In this document: positions 1-8,663 of the stretch, one piece after another
How positions within the stretch are numbered: the first letter of the stretch is position 1
Layout: every line of letters begins with the position of its first letter
Origin: Labilithrix sp.
GTDB lineage: Bacteria > Myxococcota_A > Polyangia > Polyangiales > Polyangiaceae
Assembly (NCBI GenBank): GCA_019637155.1
Contig: JAHBWE010000002.1
Location: 310,001 to 374,000, forward strand
Direction: 5' to 3'
DNA: 64,000 bases
Position numbers and translations under genes: made by a program
The notes under the pieces: model-generated
Told to the model about the DNA's origin: nothing
Seen by the model: only the letters and a program-made list of their open reading frames with translations
Databases searched by the model: none

Positions 1-1148
1 TCCTGGAGCTTGCGGAGCATCATGCGACGCGAGGCCTCGCGGTAGCGCTCGATCGCGCCGATCGCCTCCGCCTCGAGGCGGACGAGGTCGGTCGACAGCG
101 TCCAGTCGGTGAGCGCGACGCGCGGTCCCTGGCCGAAGCGGAAGCGCGGGCGCTGCCCGTTCGCGCTGCGGCGAAGGTTGTCGGCGCGGAGCGAGGCGGT
201 CAGCTGCGCGGCGGCGAGCATCGAGTCGCCGCCGAGGCGACCGCGACGGATCAGCGCGTCGACGACGCTGCGGACCTGGACCGGACCCTGCGCGCGATCG
301 AAGCCCGAGAGGATCATCACCGTCGCGTCCGCGAGCTCGCGGCCGGACAGCTCGTCCTGCTCGCCCGGCGGGATGTCGATCCCCGTCGGCGCGCCGCCGG
401 CCATGATCTGCTGGCGGTCGCGGATCATCGGGCGCGGCGCGGGCGCGAGCGGATCGCGCGACGTGTCGATCGACGAGTCACCCTCGACCGAGAGGATCGC
501 GGTCGGCTGGATCCGCTCTCCGTTGCTGCCGTTGCGATCTCCCTCGAGGCGCGGCGAGGACGCGCGGTCCTCGACGTTGTCGCGTCCGCCGCGTCGGCGT
601 CGGCGGCGTCGGCGTCGGCGGTTGCCGTCGTCGCCCGCGGCGCCGCGCGCGTCGGCGCCGCCCTGCGTGCGCGGCTCCTCGCTGTTCGGGGACGAGGAGA
701 AGATCGGCTGATCGTCGTCGTCTTCGTCGTCGAACATCTCCGCCGCGCTCGCCGCGAGATCGGCGCGGAGCGCGTCTTCGCCGGAGACCTCGATCGGCTC
801 GTCGTCCTCGTCGTCCGGCTCGCCCATCGTGCGGGCCTCGAGCTCGAGCGCGTTCACCTCGACGTCGGCGGCCTCCTCGGCCTCGGCCTCGGCCGCCTCG
901 ACCTTCTTCTTCCCCTTCTTCCCGTCCCACTCGCGGAGGGCGAAGACGCCCGGCTTCACGCGAACGATCGGGTTCTCCTTGTCCTCCTTCTTGAGGAGCG
1001 CGGCGAGGCGGGCGCCCATCGTGACCTCGGGGCTCTTGCCCACGTGGGAGAGGAGGTTCTTCTCGATGGCGAGCTCGGTGATCTCCTTGTAGTGGAGAGG
1101 CTTGCCGGCGATGCGCAGCACCTCGGCTGCGGCTTCCGTAAACGTCAT
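1..1148 (-). CDS. HARE-HTH domain protein, C-terminus beyond window
   Basis: The frame is open from an ATG at 1148 to the window edge, so 382 residues are visible and the end is missing. Residues 1-72 fit a HARE-HTH winged-helix domain: the stretch LRIAGKPLHYKEITE followed by a helix and a basic strand ending GVFALREW is typical of this family, which is known from chromatin proteins, RNA polymerase delta and restriction-related proteins. Next come an acidic/Glu-Ala segment (about 83-148), a run of ten arginines (177-186) and a folded C-terminal part rich in Arg and Leu. The order HTH, acidic linker, Arg run suggests a DNA- or RNA-associated protein; in other bacteria such N-termini can precede nuclease-like domains, but none can be claimed because the end is cut off. 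It lies upstream of, and in the same direction as, the lipoprotein cassette. Confidence 0.75.
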   Translation of the reverse strand, partial: MTFTEAAAEVLRIAGKPLHYKEITELAIEKNLLSHVGKSPEVTMGARLAALLKKEDKENPIVRVKPGVFALREWDGKKGKKKVEAAEAEAEEAADVEVNALELEARTMGEPDDEDDEPIEVSGEDALRADLAASAAEMFDDEDDDDQPIFSSSPNSEEPRTQGGADARGAAGDDGNRRRRRRRRRRGGRDNVEDRASSPRLEGDRNGSNGERIQPTAILSVEGDSSIDTSRDPLAPAPRPMIRDRQQIMAGGAPTGIDIPPGEQDELSGRELADATVMILSGFDRAQGPVQVRSVVDALIRRGRLGGDSMLAAAQLTASLRADNLRRSANGQRPRFRFGQGPRVALTDWTLSTDLVRLEAEAIGAIERYREASRRMMLRKLQ

Positions 1149-1324
1149 GTCTTTCGTCTTTCGCTGGTGTGCCGCGAGGCCCCCTTCGGTCCCTCGCGCT
1201 TGGGCGAGCGGCGGCGCCTACTGAGCTCTCTCAGTCGGCCACCTTTTGCTCGCGACCCTACGAATACATCGCGGCACACCGGCCGTCAAAGCCGAAAACT
1301 GCGGGCAATGGGCCTCAGAACGCC

Positions 1325-2257
1325 TCAGAATCCGAAGAGGCCGCCGAAATTCTCGAACGACACGTCGCCGTTCTGGGCGTTGCCGAAGAGCTCGCCGAGG
1401 CCGCCGCCGAAGGGGTTCTGGAGGTCGAGGCCGCCGAGGCCTTCGAACGGGTTGCCGCCGTCGCCGCCCGCCGCGCCGCCGAGCTGGCCGAGGATCTGGC
1501 CGATGTCGATGCCGCCGCCCGCGCCGCCGAGCTGCGAGAGGTCGATGCCGCCGAGGTCGCCGAGCTGCGAGAGATCGATGCCGCCGAGCTCGGCGCCGGT
1601 CGTGTCGACCTCGCCGACGTTCGCGCAGTCCGCCGCCGACTGCGCCGCGACCTTCGCCGCCGCGATGCACGCGGCCTGCGCGGCCTTCGCCTGCCCCGCG
1701 TCCTGCGTGCACTGGATCGCCTGATCGAGGATCGCCGTGAGGTCGGCGCCGCACGCGGCGGCGTTGTCGGGGAGGTCGATGCCCGCCGCCTCGAGGCCGC
1801 CGCCCTGGAAGATGTCCCCGAGGCCGCCGAGGTCGCCGAGGATCTGCTGGAGGAAGTCGGCCGAGCCGGCGGGGAGCTGATCGGCGGTCAGGTTCTGCGT
1901 CGCGAAGCTGCGCGCGGCGGTGAACTTCGAGCCGTCGTGGACGCGCGTGACGAGCTGCGCCTCACCGTCCTCGTCGGACTCGTTGAACGCGATCGAGATG
2001 CCCTTCACGGCCTGCCCGTCCTCGTCGTAGCCCGTCATGAAGAGGTCCTGCTTGCCGCGGAACATGCGCCACTCGGTGATGCCGTACTTCTTCGCGGTCT
2101 CCTTCGAGGCGGCGGTGCGGATCGAGGGCTTCGGCTTCTCGAGCGTCGACGTCGTCGAGGAGCGCCGCTCCTTCGGCGCCGGCGGCTCCGAGCACGCGGA
2201 CGCGCCCATCACCACACATGCAACACCGACGAGGACGCGCGCGCTGAGCCAGTTCAT
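1325..2257 (-). CDS. Paralogous lipoprotein, copy 1 (GDLGGIDLSQL-repeat tail)
   Basis: A 310-residue exported protein. The N-terminus MNWLSARVLVGVACVVMGAS ending in AC is a lipoprotein signal with the lipidated Cys at about 22. Residues 55-125 form a module shared with the next two genes: GITEWRMFRGKQDLFMTGYD, then QAVKG and DGSKFT. A second shared module has four conserved cysteines (CGADL, then QC, then QAACIA, then DC at about 170-215). The tail is a low-complexity Gly/Asp/Leu region with two GDLGGIDLSQL-like units and further G-G-L repeats. It is first in the left-to-right order but the last of three tandem co-directional genes. A 14-bp hairpin sits just before the ATG. I do not recognise the family; a cell-surface role is inferred from the lipoprotein signal only. 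Confidence 0.8.
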   Translation of the reverse strand: MNWLSARVLVGVACVVMGASACSEPPAPKERRSSTTSTLEKPKPSIRTAASKETAKKYGITEWRMFRGKQDLFMTGYDEDGQAVKGISIAFNESDEDGEAQLVTRVHDGSKFTAARSFATQNLTADQLPAGSADFLQQILGDLGGLGDIFQGGGLEAAGIDLPDNAAACGADLTAILDQAIQCTQDAGQAKAAQAACIAAAKVAAQSAADCANVGEVDTTGAELGGIDLSQLGDLGGIDLSQLGGAGGGIDIGQILGQLGGAAGGDGGNPFEGLGGLDLQNPFGGGLGELFGNAQNGDVSFENFGGLFGF

Positions 2258-2262
2258 CGAAG

Positions 2263-2296
2263 GCCCGTCACTGCATCGGAAATGCCAGTGACGGGC
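2263..2296 (-). promoter_or_regulatory. Stem-loop directly upstream of lipoprotein copy 1 start
   Basis: Arms at 2263-2273 and 2286-2296 are perfect 11-base inverted repeats (GCCCGTCACTG / CAGTGACGGGC). Three more pairs continue inward with one bulged base, leaving a five-base loop. On the coding strand the hairpin ends five bases before the ATG at 2257, where a Shine-Dalgarno sequence would lie; none is visible. It could limit translation or transcription of this gene, or terminate reading from upstream copy 2. No U-run follows, so a classical terminator is less likely. Confidence 0.55.
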
Positions 2297-2448
2297 TACG
2301 AGGGTGGATCAACGCAACTGCGCGACATGCACAGGCTCACGTCCTCGCACGGTGTCGTCGCGAGTGTGACGATCTGTAACGACGATCGAACACTGCGCGA
2401 TCCGCCCTCGGGATCCAGCAGGGCCCGAGAATTTCAATGGGGCTCGAG

Positions 2449-3546
2449 TCAGCAGCCTCCCCAGTCGCCGAACCCGAAGCCGCCGAGGTCGAAGCCGCCC
2501 CAGTTGCTCGTGCCGCCGCCGCCGCCACCCCCGCCGGAGTAGTCGTTGCCGCCCCCGCCGCCGCCACCGCCACCCCAGCCGCCGAAGAGGCCCCCCAACG
2601 CGCCGCCGACGAAGTCGAGCCAGCCGCCGCCTCCGCCACCGCCGCCGCCACCCCAGCCGCCTCCGCCGCCGCCACCCCAGCCGCCGCCGCCGCCCCAGTC
2701 GACCTCGCCGGTGCCGCCGTCGGCGTGGACGTCGTCGGCGTCGCCGACGCCGAACGGGTCGCCGCCGAGGCTCCCGAGGCTCCCGAAGCTCTCGAGGAGC
2801 GCGGCGGGATCGAGCGACGCGCCGAAGATCCCCGGGTCGAACTCCTCCGCGCCGGGATCGAACGCAGCGTCGTTCGGATCGAACGTCTCGCCTTCGTCCG
2901 TCGTCGGCGTCGTCTCGCTCGCGCCCTTGCAGGCCTCGCTCGACTCGGCCGCCTTCTTCGCCGCGGCGACGCACGCCGCCTGCGCCGCCTTCGACGTGGT
3001 CTGGCCCTGCGTGCACGCGAGCGCCTGCGTCACGATCGCGGAGACGTCCTCGCCGCACGCCGAGCCGTCCGTCGCGGCCGCGGCGCGGAACGCGAGGTTC
3101 GCCTTGCTCGCGTCGACGAACGCCGCCTGCATGAACGCGGCGCCGTCCTCGTTGAGCTCGCCGTTCGCGAGGCTCTTGTTCGACGTGAGGCCGTGGACGG
3201 CGGTGAAATCCGACCCGTCGTTGATTTTGGTGTGAACGACGTCTTCGCTGTCATCAGCGGCTTTGCCGAAGCCGGCGGTGAGGCCCTTCACGGCCTGACC
3301 TTTCTTGTCATAGCCGGTCATGAAGAGGTCCTTCTTCCCCCGGAAGATCTTCCACTCGACGATCCCGAACTTGTCCTTCGTCGCCTTCGAGGCGGGGGTC
3401 TTCACCGCCGCCTTCGGCGCTCCGAGCTTCGAGACCGTCGAGCCTTTGCGCTCTCTCGTCTCGGCGGTTGGGGCCGCACATCCGGTGATCGCCATCACGG
3501 CAGCCAACGCCCCCCCGAGCATCCAGCGCGTCTCGCTTCGGATCAT
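2449..3546 (-). CDS. Paralogous lipoprotein, copy 2 (Trp/Gly-rich tail)
   Basis: A 365-residue protein. I start it at the ATG at 3546 rather than the longer open frame to 3768, because only this start gives a lipoprotein signal (MIRSETRWMLGGALAAVMA followed by ITGC, Cys at about 22). The shared module reads FGIVEWKIFRGKKDLFMTGYD, then GQAVKG and NDGSDFT. The four-cysteine module follows (CGEDVSAI, ACTQ, QAACVAAAKKAAE, ACKG). The last 110 or so residues are almost only Gly with regularly placed Trp, and contain WGGGGG-type units. The G/C-only codons for this tail make the stretch 2510-2700 look like a CCG repeat on the forward strand. Function unknown. Surface display with an extended Gly-rich tail is an inference. 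Confidence 0.8.
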   Translation of the reverse strand: MIRSETRWMLGGALAAVMAITGCAAPTAETRERKGSTVSKLGAPKAAVKTPASKATKDKFGIVEWKIFRGKKDLFMTGYDKKGQAVKGLTAGFGKAADDSEDVVHTKINDGSDFTAVHGLTSNKSLANGELNEDGAAFMQAAFVDASKANLAFRAAAATDGSACGEDVSAIVTQALACTQGQTTSKAAQAACVAAAKKAAESSEACKGASETTPTTDEGETFDPNDAAFDPGAEEFDPGIFGASLDPAALLESFGSLGSLGGDPFGVGDADDVHADGGTGEVDWGGGGGWGGGGGGGWGGGGGGGGGGWLDFVGGALGGLFGGWGGGGGGGGGNDYSGGGGGGGGTSNWGGFDLGGFGFGDWGGC

Positions 3547-3764
3547 CTCTTCTTGCGTCCTTCCACGAGCAACCCCTGCCGCTCGCGAGATGATCCTGGA
3601 GCACGTGTGGTGCCATCGGACGCTGCCGCTGGAAAATTCCAATTTCACGAGGAAACGGGGCTGCGACGGATCTCGATCACCCGATCGGCGCTTCCTCATG
3701 GAGGTCTGAAAATTTCCAGATGACCTGGCGGATCGTAGTGCGAGGAGGTGCGACCTTTTCGAAA

Positions 3765-5009
3765 TCACTCCTCATAACCGCCGTCGTCGTAGCCACCACC
3801 ACCGCCGTCGTCGTAGCTGCCGCCGTCGTCGTAGTACGAGTCGTCGCCGCCGTCGTAGTCGGACGCGTCCTCGTAAGCGGCGTCGTCGTAGCCGCCGTCG
3901 CCGTCCTCGTCGTAGCTCGTCTCGCCCGTCTCGGGATCCGCCTCGACGTCCTCGAGCGCCTCGTTCTCGAGCGGGTTGTCGCCCTCGTCGTCCGGCTTGC
4001 CCGGAGCGTCGCCGTCGCCGTCCCCGTCGCCCGGCTTGTTGGTGTTGTCGCCGCCGCCGGTGCTGCTCTCTTCGCCCGGCTTGGCCGGACCGTCTCCCGG
4101 CTTGTCGTCCACCGGCTTGTTGCTCTGCTCGCCGTTCTTCGCGAGCTGCTCCATCTGCTTCAGCTGCTGCTCTTCCAGCTTGAGCAGCTGGAGCTCGTTC
4201 TGAAGCTCCTGCTTCAAGATTGCGTCCTCGAGCTTGTCGAGCTCCTGGCCGCCGCCTCCGCTGCCGCCGGTCGGAGCAGGAGCCGCAGGAGCAGGAGCCG
4301 GCGCAGGAGCAGGCGCCGGAGCAGGCGCAGGCGCCGGTGCGCTCGTCGTCGAGCCGGTGTTCTGGCACGCCTCCTGGGCCTCCGCCGCCTTCTTCGCGGA
4401 CGCGATGCACGCGGCCTGCACCGCCTTCGACTGCGCCTTGCCCTGCATGCACTTGAGCGCCTCGGCGAGCACGGCAGAGAGGTCCGCGCCGCACGCGGCG
4501 GCGGCGGTGTTGGTCGCCGTCGCCGTCGCCGCCGGCGCGACGATCCTCTTGCGGAAGGCGTGGTTCGCCTTGCTGAGATCGACGAACGCGCGCTGCACGA
4601 GGTCCGCCGACGCGTCCGTCATCGACGTCTCGGTCGCGAGGTTCTCGTGGCTCCGGAGCCCGTGGAACCCCTGGAACCTCGAGCCGTCGTTGAGGCGCGT
4701 CGTGACGAACTTCTCGCCGCCCTCGCTCTTGCCGAAGCCGGTCGTGAGGCCCTTCACCGCCTTGCCCCGCGCGTCGTAGCCCGTGAGGTGGAGCTCCTTC
4801 TTGCTGCGGAAGAGGCGCCACTCGACGATGCCGAGCCGCTGCGTCGTGAGCGCCGACGCCGGCGCGATCACCGTCGCCTTCGGCGTGCCGAGCGTCGAGG
4901 TCCGGCTGCGCTTCTTCTGACCCGCTTCGATCGAGGCGCAGCCCGTGAGCCCCATCACCGCCACCATGCCCGCGAGCCACCAACGACCATCGAACAGACG
5001 AATCCCCAT
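3765..5009 (-). CDS. Paralogous lipoprotein, copy 3 (coiled coil and Asp/Tyr/Gly tail)
   Basis: A 414-residue protein. The ATG at 5009 is chosen because an AGGAGG ribosome site lies about six bases upstream; the open frame itself runs on to a TTG at 5030. The signal ends LTGC. The shared modules are present: LGIVEWRLFRSKKELHLTGYD, KAVKG, NDGSRFQ, and the four-cysteine block (CGADLSAVL, KCMQ, QAACIASAKKAAE, ACQN). After them come a Pro-Ala repeat (APAPAPAP), a predicted coiled coil rich in Gln/Glu/Leu (about 245-280), an acidic linker, and a tail of Asp, Tyr and Gly ending GGYDDGGYEE. It is the first-transcribed of the three copies and is divergent from the FHA regulator at 5338. Role unknown. 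The acidic Tyr/Gly tail might bind cations or matrix, which is a guess. Confidence 0.82.
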   Translation of the reverse strand: MGIRLFDGRWWLAGMVAVMGLTGCASIEAGQKKRSRTSTLGTPKATVIAPASALTTQRLGIVEWRLFRSKKELHLTGYDARGKAVKGLTTGFGKSEGGEKFVTTRLNDGSRFQGFHGLRSHENLATETSMTDASADLVQRAFVDLSKANHAFRKRIVAPAATATATNTAAAACGADLSAVLAEALKCMQGKAQSKAVQAACIASAKKAAEAQEACQNTGSTTSAPAPAPAPAPAPAPAPAPAAPAPTGGSGGGGQELDKLEDAILKQELQNELQLLKLEEQQLKQMEQLAKNGEQSNKPVDDKPGDGPAKPGEESSTGGGDNTNKPGDGDGDGDAPGKPDDEGDNPLENEALEDVEADPETGETSYDEDGDGGYDDAAYEDASDYDGGDDSYYDDGGSYDDGGGGGYDDGGYEE

Positions 5010-5337
5010 CGTGCCCTCCTGAGATCGCAACGCCGACGAGGCGCGCCGAACCGCGTCTCGTATTTCATATTTTTCATGACTTTCACGGTGCGCCGAGCGC
5101 CCGGGCGTCGTTCCGCCTTATCGCAGGACTGATGCCAGCCGCGTTTCGCGACGATTCTCCCCGCAAACGGCGGGAATGAGACGCGAGCGCGACGGGGTGA
5201 GCGCAGAGATCACCGCTGCGCGCGCGCGGGGTGGTGGAGCGCCGTGGGCGCCCGCGCGTTCCAGATCACCGATTACATGTGGTGGCGTGCGAGCATTTGC
5301 CCGGCATTTCCCGTGATTTCGCGAGTATGATCCGGGT
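5010..5337. promoter_or_regulatory. Divergent intergenic region, lipoprotein cassette / FHA regulator
   Basis: This 328-base gap lies between two divergent start codons and must carry both promoters. It holds an AT-rich patch near 5062-5085 (around TATTTCATATTTTTCATGAC), which is unusual in this GC-rich DNA and is the best place for the cassette promoter. Nothing else is recognised; a TGGC...TTGC pair near 5281 has the wrong spacing for a sigma-54 site. Confidence 0.4.
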
Positions 5338-6657
<1,320 letters not shown>

Positions 6658-6660
6658 AGG

Positions 6661-7560
6661 GTGGGAGCGCGCGTCTTCGTCCTCGTCTGCTCACTCGTGT
6701 TCGCGGCGCCGCTCACGGCGCTCGCCGCACCGGCGGCGTCCACCCAGACCGCCGACGACAAGCGCGCGGCGAAGGCGTTCACGGAAGGGCAGCAGGCCTT
6801 CGAGGCGGGGGACTTCCGGCGCGCGGCAGGCCTCTTCGAGCAGGCGTACGCCGCGAAGCCGCACCACTCCGCGCTCTGGAACGCCGCGCGCTCGTGGCAG
6901 CGCGCGGGCGAGGACCTCACCGCGGTGAACCTCCTCGAGCGCTACCTCCACGACGCGCCGACCGACGCGCCCAACCGCGCCGAGGCGAACGCCGCGCTCG
7001 CCGCGATCACGAAGCGCGTCGGCCGCATCCAGATCCAGATCGTCTACGTGCAAGACCCGAAGCTCGACAACGCCCCGGCGAAGGAGGGCCTCGCCTACGT
7101 CGCGCCGGGCGAGCACGTGCTCACCGCGACGGCGAACGACGGCGCGAGCCCGATCCGTCGTGTCGTCTCGGTGAAGGCGGGCGAGATCGTCAGCGTCACG
7201 CTGGAGCCGCCGAAGGAGACGCCGCCGCCACCTCCTCCGCCAGTCGTGATCGTGAAGAAGGGGATCTCGCCTTGGTTCGTCGTCGGCGGCGGCGTGCTGA
7301 CCGCGGCGGCGGGCGGCCTCACCGTCGTCTTCGGCCTGAACACCGTGAAAAACCGCGACGCGTTCCTCGCCAACAAGACGCAGGCGAACCTCGACGCGGG
7401 AAACGACGCCCAGCTGCGGACGAACATCGCGCTCGGCGCTACGATTGGACTCGCGGTGCTCACGACGGCGATCGCGGTCTTCCTGGTCGATTGGGGCTCG
7501 TCGTCGTCGAAGACGGCGGCGAAGGCGCCGACGTTCGCGTCGGACTGGGTGTGGCGATGA
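6661..7560 (+). CDS. Secreted TPR/PEGA-type membrane protein
   Basis: A 299-residue protein with a GTG start three bases after the FHA regulator's stop. A signal peptide (VFVLVCSLVFAAPLTALAAP) is followed by helical repeats resembling tetratricopeptide units (KAFTEGQQAFEAGDFRRAAG, AYAAKPHHSALWNAARSWQ). Next is a PEGA-like beta domain (about 120-185, with APGEHVLTATANDG), a Pro-rich linker, and two C-terminal membrane segments (WFVVGGGVLTAAAGGLTVVFG and an Ala/Leu-rich helix ending VFLVDW). This layout is common in Myxococcota, where such genes sit beside Ser/Thr kinases. The biochemical role is not known. The spacing and the ATGA overlap with the next gene indicate co-translation. Confidence 0.75.
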   Translation: MGARVFVLVCSLVFAAPLTALAAPAASTQTADDKRAAKAFTEGQQAFEAGDFRRAAGLFEQAYAAKPHHSALWNAARSWQRAGEDLTAVNLLERYLHDAPTDAPNRAEANAALAAITKRVGRIQIQIVYVQDPKLDNAPAKEGLAYVAPGEHVLTATANDGASPIRRVVSVKAGEIVSVTLEPPKETPPPPPPPVVIVKKGISPWFVVGGGVLTAAAGGLTVVFGLNTVKNRDAFLANKTQANLDAGNDAQLRTNIALGATIGLAVLTTAIAVFLVDWGSSSSKTAAKAPTFASDWVWR

Positions 7561-8642
7561 GCGCGCGCCGCAGCTTGCTCGCCGGCGTGTTCGCGCTCCT
7601 CGGCGCGGCGTGCACGATCATGAACGGGCTGAAGCTCGATCCCTCCGCGACGGAGCCGACGCCCGGCGACGACGACGACGACGACGACGTGACGCGGCCG
7701 GACGGCAGCTCGAAGGACGGCGATCCGGAGACCCCATGCACGCCGAAGCACGTGCACCCGCCGCCGCCGGCGGCCGCGGGCGGGACCGATCGCGAGCTCG
7801 TGTTCGCGCTCCAGGAGATGGACTCGACGCCGTCGGACCGTCGCGCGGGGCTCGACCTCGACGGCCGCTGCTCCTGCCACGACGATCTCCCGCCCACGTG
7901 CACGTCGAAGACCGGCGCCGTCACCTGCGACCCCGAGGACGGCACCGGGCTCGACAACATCGCCGGCACGAGCTTCGCCGCGCTCCTCAGCACGACCGGC
8001 GGCTTCAACATGATCTCGCTCGCGAACGCGCGCATCCAGAACGGCCAGCACGGCAACGTCTTCCGGATCGAGGGCTACAACGGCCTCGACGACGACGACG
8101 ACGTGAAGGTCACGTTCCATCCCTCACCCGGCCGCGGCTCGGGGAACGTCAACTTCACCCAGGTGCAGAGCTGGCCGATCGGCCCCGGCGTCGTCGCGAC
8201 GAAGGCCTACGTCGCGAAGAGACAGCTCGTCGCGCTGTTCGACTCGATCCAGATCTTCTTCCTCGAGGACACGTTCCAGCCGGCGACGCTCCGGCACGCC
8301 ACGCTCTTCGGCGACATCGTCGACGTCGGCGGTGACCTCCGGCTCCCGGACGTGCAGGTCGCCGGCCGCGCGAACACGACGGAGCTGGTCGCGTCGATCG
8401 GCCAGATCGAGACCCCGTTGGGCACGGTCTGCTACGCGCCGACCTACGAGAGCACGGGCAGCAGCGCCTGCAACGCCTCGGACCTGCCCGCCAGCCCGGC
8501 GGAGGACGGCACCGCCGCCGCGTGCGACTCCTTCTCGATGGCGATGCGCCTGAAGCTCATACCGGCGACCCTGGGTAACAGCGCATCCATCCCCACCGTG
8601 TTCGATCGTTGCAACGGCGCGCCGAAGGTTGTCTGCAACTAG
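7557..8642 (+). CDS. Lipoprotein of unknown function with acidic linker
   Basis: A 361-residue protein whose ATG overlaps the previous stop (ATGA). The N-terminus SLLAGVFALLGAAC is a lipoprotein signal with Cys near 19. A linker with seven consecutive Asp residues follows, then a Pro-rich stretch. The body has repeated Cys-containing loops (GRCSCHDDLPPTC, TCDPEDG, GTVCYAPTY, ACNASDL) and beta-strand-like sequence ending in PKVVCN. The block FALQEMDSTPSDRRAGLDLDGRC resembles other myxobacterial secreted proteins of unknown function; I cannot name a family. It is the third gene in the run from 5338 and is followed 21 bases later by a Ser/Thr kinase. Confidence 0.7.
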   Translation: MSARRSLLAGVFALLGAACTIMNGLKLDPSATEPTPGDDDDDDDVTRPDGSSKDGDPETPCTPKHVHPPPPAAAGGTDRELVFALQEMDSTPSDRRAGLDLDGRCSCHDDLPPTCTSKTGAVTCDPEDGTGLDNIAGTSFAALLSTTGGFNMISLANARIQNGQHGNVFRIEGYNGLDDDDDVKVTFHPSPGRGSGNVNFTQVQSWPIGPGVVATKAYVAKRQLVALFDSIQIFFLEDTFQPATLRHATLFGDIVDVGGDLRLPDVQVAGRANTTELVASIGQIETPLGTVCYAPTYESTGSSACNASDLPASPAEDGTAAACDSFSMAMRLKLIPATLGNSASIPTVFDRCNGAPKVVCN

Positions 8643-8663
8643 CGCGTGCTACGATAGGGGACG

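Noticed and set aside
2510..2700. CCG trinucleotide repeat tract on the forward strand
   Set aside because: It is the coding tail (Gly/Trp repeats) of lipoprotein copy 2 on the reverse strand, not a stand-alone repeat.
5275..5300. Sigma-54 promoter (TGGC ... TTGC) upstream of the FHA regulator
   Set aside because: The two boxes are about three bases too far apart for a -24/-12 site, and the second dinucleotide context is wrong.
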